DNA of 64,000 nucleotides from Roseovarius confluentis (lineage in GTDB: Bacteria; Pseudomonadota; Alphaproteobacteria; Rhodobacterales; Rhodobacteraceae): contig NZ_PPFE01000001.1 in NCBI RefSeq assembly GCF_002917925.1, positions 806,001 to 870,000 on the forward strand. Direction: 5' to 3'. Of this stretch, positions 56,449 to 64,000 are shown in pieces. The first letter of the stretch is position 1; every line of letters starts with the position of its first letter. The position numbers were made by a program, and so were the translations under genes. Below the pieces are notes generated by a model, which was not told where the DNA came from, made no database searches, and was given only the letters and a program-made list of their open reading frames with translations.

Positions 56449-57611
56449 AGCGCGCCCTCGGGCCCCTGTTGCAGACGTTTCAAAAGCACACCCGCGACCG
56501 TCTTCAGCCGGACGGCAAAGCCACCCACGGCAACGCTTTCAGAGGCGACCAGCGGCACGCGCATCTCCGGCAGCCCGTCGGGCGTAAAGACCAACTGGGC
56601 CAGTTCGTCGCCCTGCGAGATGGGCGCGCTCAGCGGGCCTTCATAGACCACTTCGGCGGTCATGTTGTCCGAACCCAAGACCGGCACCAGTGTCGTAAGG
56701 TCCTCTGCGGGCGTAAGTCCTACGGTTGACGCGCTTCCCATCCAGACTTCTGCGCGCGAGACTTCGTTGCCGGCTTTGACGATCTCTTTTTCGGCAAATT
56801 GGCGAAAGGACCAGTTCACAAGGGCTTCCGCCTCTTGTGCTCTTTGGGCAGCAGTGTCCAGTCCTGACAGTACGAACACCACCCGGCGCCCACCCTGCTC
56901 GGCCGATCCGGTCAGACCATAGCCCGCCGCCTCGGTATGCCCGGTCTTGAGGCCGTCCGCCCCGATCCCCAGCTTCAGCAAAGGGTTGCGGTTCTGCGTG
57001 TTCTGCGGCGCGCGCCCGTCGAACTCGTACTCGGTCTCGGCAAACATCGGATAGAAGTTCGGAAAGTCCTTGATCAGGCGCTCGGCCAGGATCCCAAGGT
57101 CGCGCATGCTCATCCGATGGCCCGCGGCTGGCCAGCCATTGGAATTGGCGAAGGTCGAGTTGGTCATCCCCATGTCCTGCGCCCGCTGGGTCATGAAGCG
57201 GGCGAACCCGGCCTCGGTGCCGTCCGGGCTCAACGCCTCGGCAATCACCGCGCAGGCGTCGTTGCCGGACAGAACGATGATCCCGCGCAGCAGGTCCTCG
57301 ACGCTCACCCGGTCGGTGGTGTCCAGGAACATGGTCGAGCCGCCATAGCTCATGGCGTGCTGCGATACCGGAAGCTTTTCCTGCAGGGAAAGCCGCCCGT
57401 CGCGGATCGCCTCGAACGCCACGTAAAGCGTCATCAGCTTCGACATCGACGCCGGCGGCAGCGGCTCGTCGGCATTCCGGCTGAGCAGAACAGTACCGGT
57501 GCCCAGGTCCTTGACATACGCGGCCTTGGCGCTGGTGTCGAACGCCTGCGCCGGCAAGGATAGCGCAATCACCGCGACACAGGCGGCCAGGAAACGTGCA
57601 AGTAAGGTCAT
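56445..57611 (-). CDS. dacC: D-alanyl-D-alanine carboxypeptidase (PBP5/6 type)
   Basis: Periplasmic serine peptidase trimming peptidoglycan stem peptides (388 residues). Signal peptide ending at AQA (about 23). Active-site motifs: Ser in SMSK (S-x-x-K), SGNDA (S-x-N) and KTGHTEAAG (K-T-G). The PBP5 C-terminal domain and a short amphipathic tail follow. It overlaps tmk by four bases. The specific symbol among dacA/C/D is a guess. Confidence 0.92.
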   Translation of the reverse strand: MTLLARFLAACVAVIALSLPAQAFDTSAKAAYVKDLGTGTVLLSRNADEPLPPASMSKLMTLYVAFEAIRDGRLSLQEKLPVSQHAMSYGGSTMFLDTTDRVSVEDLLRGIIVLSGNDACAVIAEALSPDGTEAGFARFMTQRAQDMGMTNSTFANSNGWPAAGHRMSMRDLGILAERLIKDFPNFYPMFAETEYEFDGRAPQNTQNRNPLLKLGIGADGLKTGHTEAAGYGLTGSAEQGGRRVVFVLSGLDTAAQRAQEAEALVNWSFRQFAEKEIVKAGNEVSRAEVWMGSASTVGLTPAEDLTTLVPVLGSDNMTAEVVYEGPLSAPISQGDELAQLVFTPDGLPEMRVPLVASESVAVGGFAVRLKTVAGVLLKRLQQGPEGAL

Positions 57612-57625
57612 GGGCAGGGTCCGGT

Positions 57626-58564
57626 TCAGTTGGTTACAGCGTACGCGTCATCAAAACCAACCTCTTTGACCTTTTTCAACAGGACACTTCGCTCGGACTT
57701 GGACTGGGCAGGTCCGACGACCACGCGCCAGAAGGTCTTGCCCTGCGAGCTCTGTTTTTTAACGGTCGGAACCATGCCTTCCTGCCGCATGGCGGTGGCG
57801 GTATTCCGCGCATTCTGCTCGACCGAGAATATGCCGATCTGCAAGTACGGCTTCGACAGGGACGAACTCGAGCGCACCGGCGCCGCCGCCGCTTGGGTCG
57901 GTTCCGGCGTCGGCTCGGTGGCAACAGCGGCCGTGGCGCCGGCTGTCTGGGTTGCCGGCCTGACGGGCTCGGCGGCCTCGGCGGTCTCAATCGCAGCAGC
58001 GGCTCCGGCCAGCGGGTCCAGCGTGGTCTGTTCGACCGCGGCGGGGGCCAGCGCGCCCTCTTCGCCCTCGGTCTCGGCGGCGGCCAGCGCATCGGGGTCC
58101 GGCGCGGACTCTCGGCGCAGGGCCGTCACGTTCAACTGCGACGGCGCACCGGCCAGCATGCCCAGAGCGTCGGCGGCATCGGACGAGACCTGAAGGATCG
58201 GCCCCGGATTGCTGCGTTCGCGGCGGAACAGCGCGCCAATGACGAACTTGCCGTTCTTGGTGTTGCGGATGATCACGCGCTCGGGCTCCTGCACATCCGG
58301 GTGCGCAACCCATACGCCGCCCAGCGACGGGCGCCCATCCCACAGTCCCTTGTCGGTCACCTGGAACACGTCGGGCGCTTCCACGTCCCGCTCGATCAGC
58401 TTGACCGAATTGTCCGCAGAGGTCACCTCCTCATTTTCGTTGGCCTGCGATTTGAAAAGGCCGAATTCTCCGCCCTCGGTGCATCCGCTCAGCACCAGCG
58501 CAATCACGCTGGAGGCCGTGATCAGGCGCACGCGCGCACCTTTGCCCATCCATTGAAATGTCAT
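57626..58564 (-). CDS. SPOR-domain lipoprotein
   Basis: 312-residue envelope protein. Signal peptide with lipobox VLSGC (Cys about 28). A globular part at about 65-135 has GVWVAHPDVQEPERVIIRN, reminiscent of the septal-ring RlpA double-psi barrel but shortened. After an Ala/Glu/Pro-rich linker the C-terminal SPOR domain (LQIGIFSVEQNARNTATAM ... WRVVVGPAQSKSER) binds denuded glycan at division sites. ATG 58564 has AAGGGA. Probably co-transcribed with the carboxypeptidase. Confidence 0.88.
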   Translation of the reverse strand: MTFQWMGKGARVRLITASSVIALVLSGCTEGGEFGLFKSQANENEEVTSADNSVKLIERDVEAPDVFQVTDKGLWDGRPSLGGVWVAHPDVQEPERVIIRNTKNGKFVIGALFRRERSNPGPILQVSSDAADALGMLAGAPSQLNVTALRRESAPDPDALAAAETEGEEGALAPAAVEQTTLDPLAGAAAAIETAEAAEPVRPATQTAGATAAVATEPTPEPTQAAAAPVRSSSSLSKPYLQIGIFSVEQNARNTATAMRQEGMVPTVKKQSSQGKTFWRVVVGPAQSKSERSVLLKKVKEVGFDDAYAVTN

Positions 58565-58766
58565 GTTTCGTCCCTTGCCTGTCATGCACCATTTTGGGTG
58601 CGGGTGCCGGTTATCCGGCGTTTGCTCGAGCACGCAGAAACCTGCGATTGACAACAGAATAACCGCTCGGGACCGTTCTGAAAAGTCTACAAAGCCGATT
58701 CGGTGAATTTCCCCTGAACTTCACGGCTTTCAGAATCGCGAAAGCCACAGTAACAACACCGAACGC

Positions 58767-58856
58767 GGAGGTTTGGCAGAGTGGTCGAATGCACCGGTCT
58801 TGAAAACCGGCGGGCGTGAAAGCGTCCCCAGGGTTCGAATCCCTGAGCCTCCGCCA
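58767..58856 (+). tRNA. tRNA-Ser(UGA)
   Basis: 90-base type II tRNA including the encoded CCA. The acceptor stem GGAGGTT pairs with AGCCTCC; the anticodon loop CTTGAAA has TGA at positions 34-36 and reads UCA codons. A long variable arm (CGTGAAAGCG region) and GGTTCGAATCC T-arm are present. It is the boundary beyond which the DNA looks more AT-rich. Confidence 0.97.
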
Positions 58857-59149
58857 CCGAGACACTTTGGCGCCAAGCTTTTAAGAGAAAAAACCTGAAA
58901 CGCTAAATCGAGATAGAGTGACGGGTGCATTTTGAGCCTGTAATTATTCCAGGCGCCCAATCTCCAACCAAGTCATAAAAGTTTCTTCGTGGTTTTTCAT
59001 TGCCGGCGACTACACTTGGTCTGCCCCTTTCGAGGGGGCCGGGTTTATTGCTTTTGATTGGTTCAACAATTTTGGTTTCCAGTAGATGCAGCTGGTCAAG
59101 GTACTACGAAAATTGGGAACCTGCGCCTCATGGATCTGGAAAACATTTT
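58857..59149. other. AT-rich spacer after tRNA-Ser
   Basis: About 290 bases with markedly lower GC than upstream. There is a GCCCC/GGGGC hairpin at about 59017-59035, with no T-tract on either strand. No gene recognised; no duplicate of the tRNA 3' end was spotted in the window. Confidence 0.5.
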
Positions 59150-60613
59150 TTAACTCGCTTTCCGAGTTTCCGTAGCCGCTGCAGTTGTTTCACCCCCGTC
59201 GCAACAATCGTTTTCCGACATGTTTTCGGTACTTGCCGCGTCACGGTCCGTGACCTCAAGCCGTTCGAAATCGACATAAAAAGTAGAGCCGGTACCAAGC
59301 GCGCTGACATATCCGATATTCGCGTTGTGGCTTTCGACGATTTGTTTGGAAATGTTAAGTCCCAGGCCGGTGCCCCCGACCCTGCGCACGTCGGATGAAT
59401 CGAGCTGGCTGAACTTGCCGAAAACGCGTTCCTCCGCGAAGTCGGGAATACCCGTGCCCTTGTCCTCGACCGAGATACGAACGCGGCTTTCAACGTTTTC
59501 GACAAACACCTTCACGGCGCCATTGTCCTTGGAGAACTTAACGGCATTCGACAGAAGATTGTTCATCACCTGTATCAGCCGTTTCTGGTCCCCCATGATC
59601 CGGCATTCGTCCTTGCAGGCATGTAACTCGAGCTTGATCCCGAGCATACTGGCATAGCCTGACATGGAGTCGACGGCCTCTCTGGCCAGGTCGTTGCCGC
59701 AGATCGGCTCCATTTGGAAGTCGATCTCGCCCGCTTCGATCTTCTGCAGGTCGAGCAAATCGTCTATCAGGTTAGCCAACCGGCGGCTGTTCTTGGTGGC
59801 AATGTCGAAAACAGGCGCGAAATTCTGAGGCAGCTCTCCGAGCACGCCGTTCTTGACCAACTCGAGCGACCCGATGATCGAGGTGAGCGGCGTGCGTAAT
59901 TCATGGCTAACAGTGGAAAGAAACTGCGATTTGACCTCCAAGGCCGCCTTGGTCCGCTCGTGGTCTTCCTCGATCATTTGCATTTGCCGCAAACGGTCCT
60001 GGTAGCCGCGGTAGAACTTCGCGGAGATGTCCACGATGAAATAAAGCACGAACATGATCGTGAAGAACTGTAGCCAGATCGGCGATGTGAGCGGCGGAGC
60101 GTAACGCACGAGGTCCAGGAGCGCGATGAAGAGAAACGTGACGCTGTAGATCGAAAGGCGCAGTATGAGGATGCCGATCATCTGGCTGTTGTACATCGCC
60201 GCGAAGAGCGATGCCGAGAACAGGAAAAACAGCGAGGTGAACTGGCCGCCCTCTGTTTGCTGAAAGGCTATGTTGGCGATGAAGACGCTGATCGCCATGG
60301 CGCTGATGGCGGTGTTGATGGCGATGCGTCTCAGAAGTTTCCGACCGAACACCGGATCTTCGCCGTCCCACGCCTTGGCGTGCACACCGAGGATCTGGTC
60401 TAGCATTTCCGTCAGCACGACGACGCCGTAGCACGCGAAGATCGAGATCGGGTCGAAATACAAGGCCGCCAAAAGCGCTGCCGCGAAGAAGCTCGCCTGC
60501 CGTTGCCAGATCAACTGGTTGGACAGGGCCATATAGTCCTTGATCCGTTGTTCGCGGCCTTGCGAAGCGAACCAGTCTCTTGGTGCCGACCAAGTCCTCA
60601 GTAGCGTTCTCAT
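59150..60613 (-). CDS. Membrane sensor histidine kinase
   Basis: 487-residue kinase. Residues about 40-205 form five to six membrane helices with no periplasmic domain, suggesting sensing in the membrane or of a hydrophobic ligand. A short coil leads to HisKA with His237 in FLSTVSHELRTPLTSI, N-box Asn356 in NNLLSNAVKFS, DKGTGI and GGTGLGL. The C-terminal about 25 residues are acidic and unusual. ATG 60613 with AGAGG. It is upstream, in the same orientation, of nothing else; the acyltransferase gene lies 212 bases behind it. Confidence 0.9.
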   Translation of the reverse strand: MRTLLRTWSAPRDWFASQGREQRIKDYMALSNQLIWQRQASFFAAALLAALYFDPISIFACYGVVVLTEMLDQILGVHAKAWDGEDPVFGRKLLRRIAINTAISAMAISVFIANIAFQQTEGGQFTSLFFLFSASLFAAMYNSQMIGILILRLSIYSVTFLFIALLDLVRYAPPLTSPIWLQFFTIMFVLYFIVDISAKFYRGYQDRLRQMQMIEEDHERTKAALEVKSQFLSTVSHELRTPLTSIIGSLELVKNGVLGELPQNFAPVFDIATKNSRRLANLIDDLLDLQKIEAGEIDFQMEPICGNDLAREAVDSMSGYASMLGIKLELHACKDECRIMGDQKRLIQVMNNLLSNAVKFSKDNGAVKVFVENVESRVRISVEDKGTGIPDFAEERVFGKFSQLDSSDVRRVGGTGLGLNISKQIVESHNANIGYVSALGTGSTFYVDFERLEVTDRDAASTENMSENDCCDGGETTAAATETRKAS

Positions 60614-60825
60614 GTTTGCCTCTGCTTCTACAGGAGTTGCCAGAACATAATGAACCTATTTGTTTAAATTCTGCCGTTAATTGGGCAGAAAACGGCATTT
60701 CGCCGGACAAGCCAAGGCAGAAATGCCCATGCACGAACTCTCGTTAAGCGGTTCCTCGCCAAACGAGCGCACAAACCCGTCCCTGATGCGTCGCTCAGAT
60801 TGCGGTCCGACACTGCGACCGAAGG

Positions 60826-61518
60826 TTACGCCGCTTCGGAGTTGCCCGATTTGAAAGAGGCATATACGCCCGAAAGTGAGGGGAACTCGATGCTCGCCTG
60901 AGGAATATCCTTCAGCGGACCGAAAACCGGCGTGCGCGCCAGGACCGCTTCGCGCTGTTCCCGGAAATTGGCTGTCAGAAGCTGTATAGGTTTCGCCAGC
61001 CCGGGATAACTGCGGGGTTCCAGTACCGGTTTGTATCCGAGGTAGCGACAGTAGAACGCCGTGTGCTCGGCGCGAACCGGGGCCAGGGCCAAGTCGATGT
61101 TGTAGAAGATCGACGCGAGGAACGGAATGCGCAACGTCAGGAAGTTCAGCGGAACCCGCTTCTGTCTGGCAGTTGGAGAGATCACGAAACGCGTCGGGTC
61201 GAGAATGGTTCGCCTCTTCTTGAGATCATCCAGAAGTTCCGGAAAGACCTCGAGCGTCGGTGATGTCTGGCAAAGTTTCGACACGAGATGCAATCGGACA
61301 GCCGACCATATTTTGCCATCCACCCTGACTGCGACATGCACACAATTCTCGGATTCGTCGAACGGGTCGGTCATCCTGTGGTCCGCTCTTGCGGTCACGG
61401 CTCCTTCGGCGCGATAGCAAGAGTACCGCAGGCGAAAGACGTCTTCCATGGCGTCGTCGTCGTTCGTCAGAACCTCGTAGCGGGACTGCTCGAGAGCCGC
61501 GATGACCTGCTCATTCAT
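60826..61518 (-). CDS. FeeM/AHL-synthase-like N-acyltransferase
   Basis: 230-residue protein whose central part has the GNAT-related autoinducer-synthase/FeeM fold: VFRLRYSCYRAEGAVTARAD, DPFDESENCVHVAVRVDG, SAVRLHL, then LDPTRFVISPTARQKRVPLNF. These enzymes join an acyl chain from acyl-ACP to an amino acid or amino-acid-derived amine. It lacks the full LuxI motif set, so an N-acyl amino acid is a likelier product than an AHL. ATG 61518 has AAGGA. It lies 24 bases after a methyltransferase gene. Confidence 0.75.
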   Translation of the reverse strand: MNEQVIAALEQSRYEVLTNDDDAMEDVFRLRYSCYRAEGAVTARADHRMTDPFDESENCVHVAVRVDGKIWSAVRLHLVSKLCQTSPTLEVFPELLDDLKKRRTILDPTRFVISPTARQKRVPLNFLTLRIPFLASIFYNIDLALAPVRAEHTAFYCRYLGYKPVLEPRSYPGLAKPIQLLTANFREQREAVLARTPVFGPLKDIPQASIEFPSLSGVYASFKSGNSEAA

Positions 61519-61542
61519 GGTTGATCCTTCAAAGCTGCGGTT

Positions 61543-62304
61543 TCAGGGCGTCGCACGGCACACCAGAAGGTCGCTGTAGCCGCGATAGACAGAGCGCTGG
61601 TTGATGATCTCAAAGCCTGCCGCGGTGACGGCCGACGCAATCTCGGCCGCGGTGTGCGTCCAATACGTACCGTCTCGCTGTGCCTTGAAGATGGCCTTGT
61701 TCTGCTTGGCGATCTGCCGTCCCTGCCAAAAGATTCTGAGCGCACCGAACAGGCCGTGTTCTTGCCGGATCCTGGAAAACAGAAAATTGCGCCAGTCCCG
61801 GACATCCATCGGACGGCCGAGATCGACGAGGTAGAGAATTCCGCCCGGACGCAGCATCCGGCGGATGTCGGCAAGCCGGTGCTCCGGGTCCGGCATAGCG
61901 TATAGGGAATGCACACTTATGACGAGATCGGCGCCATCCGGTACTTCGACGCCTTCCAGTCCGACATTCTGGTACGTGACGTTCTTGTGCCCGGACAGTT
62001 TCGCCTTTGCGGCCTGCATCATTCCGGGGTCGGGCTCGACGAGGCAGATACTGCTGTCAGCGCACAGGCGCGCCGCGATCTCGGTGTAGTTTCCTGTGCC
62101 GCCGCCGACGTCGTAGATGATCTTCGGCGTGTCGGTCCCTGCCAGGAAGTCTTCGAACTCCTGCATTAACGCCTTGTACTCTGGATTGTGCCTCGACAAC
62201 AGGTCGTAGGCTGTCGCATAGGCGCTCCAATCAGCGTTCGACGCGTGATCAGGACTATTTGTTCCACCAGCACTCAAGACGACCACGTCCTTCCCAAAGC
62301 ACAT
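61543..62304 (-). CDS. Class I SAM-dependent methyltransferase
   Basis: 253-residue Rossmann methyltransferase: motif I IIYDVGGGTGNYTEIA, acidic LVEPDPG, then ADLVISVHSLYAMPDP and MLRPGGILYLVDLG. The substrate is unknown; the adjacent FeeM-like gene in the same unit suggests a small acylated metabolite, for instance carboxyl methylation. ATG 62304 lacks a good ribosome binding site; GTG 62286 or TTG 62277 further in, after GGGAAGG, are alternatives. First gene of the methyltransferase-acyltransferase pair. Confidence 0.82.
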   Translation of the reverse strand: MCFGKDVVVLSAGGTNSPDHASNADWSAYATAYDLLSRHNPEYKALMQEFEDFLAGTDTPKIIYDVGGGTGNYTEIAARLCADSSICLVEPDPGMMQAAKAKLSGHKNVTYQNVGLEGVEVPDGADLVISVHSLYAMPDPEHRLADIRRMLRPGGILYLVDLGRPMDVRDWRNFLFSRIRQEHGLFGALRIFWQGRQIAKQNKAIFKAQRDGTYWTHTAAEIASAVTAAGFEIINQRSVYRGYSDLLVCRATP

Positions 62305-63123
62305 GAGACGGCAATTGTGCAGCCTCTAAACTGGGTGCGAAATCAATCGCAGGCCAATATTATCATTAGCAAATTCTTAATATTTCAGATCGACATTGCA
62401 ACACACCGCGGCGACAAAAGGTTGATTCAACACCTATTGTTTCCACTCGAGGTTAGTTTTGATGCAAATCGGCCACATCACCTGTTCGGTTTAGGGCTCA
62501 ACTTCGACACACGTGGTGTGCAGGTCGAGGAATACAGGGCGATCAACCCATCAGTGCATTATTGGCCGGCAATCCGTTGGACATCCGCATCTCGGGGCGG
62601 TCCCTGAGCCGAACTATGGCCAGGTTAAGGCAAGGGCGTCGAAACGGGAGCAAAAATTTCCCGGTTTTGACAAAGAACAACCGAAATCGTCGGCGACAAG
62701 CCCCACGAAGCGCTGGAGCGCGATGAACGTGGAGTCTTGATGTTCGTACTGCCCTATACTGACGGCCCGGTCGTTCTGGACCTGGTTGCACATTTCCTTG
62801 GTGTGGCGTCACACGACAATATTAATGCCGCCCCGTCGGGATATACGGCAGGCCGTGGCCTGGTGTCGGACCCGGTGGCGGTCAATGCGTGCGGGCCGTT
62901 GTTGGTCGAGATACCGCACTTGCGGCCTGCCGCGTGCGCCTCGCAGCGCCCGGCATTTGCGGACGCGTCGCGGGATGCCACGACAATCCCGTGGCCGCTT
63001 AAAACTCCTTAAAGTTGTCTTAATTTGGCCGATTTCTCAAGGTCATAACTGTAAGCAGGCGACCAAGGCCGCAACAGTCAGCAACAGGTCCGGGAAATGC
63101 GTGACCTGCAAGGAGCAATGGAA
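62305..63123. other. Long non-coding stretch between methyltransferase and response regulator
   Basis: About 820 bases. 62330-62480 is AT-rich and likely holds the methyltransferase promoter. An inverted repeat CACAC-GTG-GTGTG lies at 62508-62520. An open frame at 62740-63012 (ATG with GGAG five bases upstream, 90 codons) is possible but looks non-conserved. At about 63000-63030 a stretch of A/T (AAAACTCC, TTAAAGTTG, TTAATTTGG) could be the response regulator's promoter. Otherwise nothing recognised. Confidence 0.5.
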
Positions 63124-64000
63124 ATGCATCTACTTGCCGTAGACGATGAACCGACAATCCTCGAGCTGCTTCAGTTGCTCATCCAGACGCTCGGCGACCA
63201 CACCGTGACCACGGCCACGTCTGTCGCAGAGGCACTGGAACTACTGGACAAGCCAGAGACCCCGGCGATCGATTGTTTCCTCATCGATATCCAGATGCCG
63301 GACACCGACGGTATCTCGCTTTGCGGGACGCTCCGCGCGCGCCCCGAGTATCAGCTGACGCCCATCCTGATGCTCACGGCAATGACCGACAAATCCTACA
63401 TTGACCGGGCCTTCGCGGCGGGGGCCAGCGACTATATCACCAAGCCGTTCGATGTCGACAACCTGCGCGGCCGTATCCAGCTGATCAACGATCTGTCCAA
63501 AAGCAGCCGGCAGACCGCCATCAGCGCCAGGTCCAAGGCAGAGCCAGAGCCGCTCGGGGACGGGTCCACGACGCTTGCGCTGCATGAACCGATTTTCGTA
63601 CAGGACGTGGACGGGTGCATCACGTATCTCGCGCTTGAGAACTACGTGTCGTTGATGTCGAGAAAAAAGCTGTTCGGGTCGTCCATCATCGGGTTCACAA
63701 TCCGGGACATCGAAGAACTGCACCGGAAATCATCCCGTTACGAATACGAGTGCATCGTGACCGACGTGGCCGAGGCGATATCTGTCGCACTCGAAGAGTT
63801 CGGAGCGTTGATTTCCTATGCAGGGAACGGCACCTACCTCTGCGTCCTGGAATACGGATCGCAATTGAGTCCAGATAAGCTGGCGGATCAGGTGAACCTG
63901 ATCCTGCGCAGCATGGAGCTTTATTCGAACGATGGCACGCCGATCAATGCGTTCGTCTCGGCCGGCGAGCAGGTTCGCCTGGTCTGGAAATCAGGCCAGA
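63124..64000 (+). CDS. Response regulator with C-terminal degenerate cyclase-like domain, cut by window edge
   Basis: Receiver domain (residues 1-120): acidic pair Asp7/Asp8, phosphoacceptor Asp55 in LIDIQMPDTDG, Thr85 and Lys107 in YITKPFD. After a linker (120-150) the rest (about 150-292, incomplete) has EYECIVTDVAEAISVALEE, then ISYAGNGTYLCVLEYG and LILRSMELY, which recalls a GGDEF-like fold with the catalytic motif replaced. ATG 63124 (AGGAG eight bases upstream) is preferred to ATG 63118. It is probably the partner of the kinase at 59150-60613. Confidence 0.8.
   Translation, partial: MHLLAVDDEPTILELLQLLIQTLGDHTVTTATSVAEALELLDKPETPAIDCFLIDIQMPDTDGISLCGTLRARPEYQLTPILMLTAMTDKSYIDRAFAAGASDYITKPFDVDNLRGRIQLINDLSKSSRQTAISARSKAEPEPLGDGSTTLALHEPIFVQDVDGCITYLALENYVSLMSRKKLFGSSIIGFTIRDIEELHRKSSRYEYECIVTDVAEAISVALEEFGALISYAGNGTYLCVLEYGSQLSPDKLADQVNLILRSMELYSNDGTPINAFVSAGEQVRLVWKSGQ

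Noticed and set aside
59017..59035. GCCCC/GGGGC hairpin as a terminator of the histidine kinase gene
   Set aside because: No T-tract on the minus strand and 115 bases from the stop; not called.
62740..63012. 90-codon frame with a GGAG site in the signalling gap
   Set aside because: Too little coding character and no family; mentioned only within the gap entry.

Overview
The window is high-GC, densely packed chromosomal DNA from an alphaproteobacterium of the Rhodobacterales (Roseobacter/Rhodobacter group). The markers are a SAM/SAH-type riboswitch in front of metK (a class known essentially only from Rhodobacterales), the irr|fabA arrangement, GbdR-like GlxA regulators, HWE/HisKA_2 sensor kinases and protein sequences typical of roseobacters. 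No rRNA, complete IS element, prophage or CRISPR array was seen. Start codons were chosen from ribosome binding sites and family alignments from memory; several genes use GTG or TTG.

Layout. 0-9.6 kb: a left-truncated family 2 glycosyltransferase, carA, yqeY, a GAF histidine kinase, cytochrome b561, a DUF2244 protein, dtd divergent from a GlxA regulator, an rluB-type pseudouridine synthase, tadA and a UPF0173 hydrolase. 9.7-16.3 kb: ceramidase-like protein, gatCA, a lipoprotein, a peptidoglycan amidase, the RNase P RNA (rnpB), argE and a small exported protein. 16.4-26.1 kb (minus strand): trmB, a bile-acid:sodium symporter family protein, riboswitch-controlled metK, lnt-corC-ybeY-phoH, two small envelope proteins that share a module, and miaB. 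26.2-37 kb: membrane and exported proteins, then fabI-fabB and fabA, which are separated by a 3-kb block (PAS histidine kinase, sulfotransferase, small acidic protein), then irr. 37-49 kb: an FKBP, a tightly overlapping HAD/hydrolase/dehydratase/macro-domain operon, a nuclease-fold protein, a vanadium haloperoxidase, pcaD, a Tet-type MFS pump, an alcohol dehydrogenase and an enolase-superfamily enzyme. 49.5-58.6 kb (minus strand): an ECF sigma/anti-sigma/S8 protease operon, an AEC transporter, then a PhnP-like hydrolase, tatD, holB, tmk, a D-Ala-D-Ala carboxypeptidase and a SPOR lipoprotein.

After tRNA-Ser(UGA) at 58.8 kb the DNA looks AT-richer and less densely coding. It holds a membrane histidine kinase, a FeeM/AHL-synthase-like N-acyl transferase, a SAM methyltransferase and, past an 0.8-kb non-coding stretch, a response regulator that runs off the right edge. 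This last region is the best candidate for an undescribed system. I propose that it makes and senses a methylated N-acyl amino acid signal; N-acylalanine methyl esters have been described from Roseovarius, but the link to these genes is inference. Other points of interest are the sigma/anti-sigma/protease operon, the Lys/Cys-rich insertion in the haloperoxidase, the split fab operon, and tandem palindrome elements.
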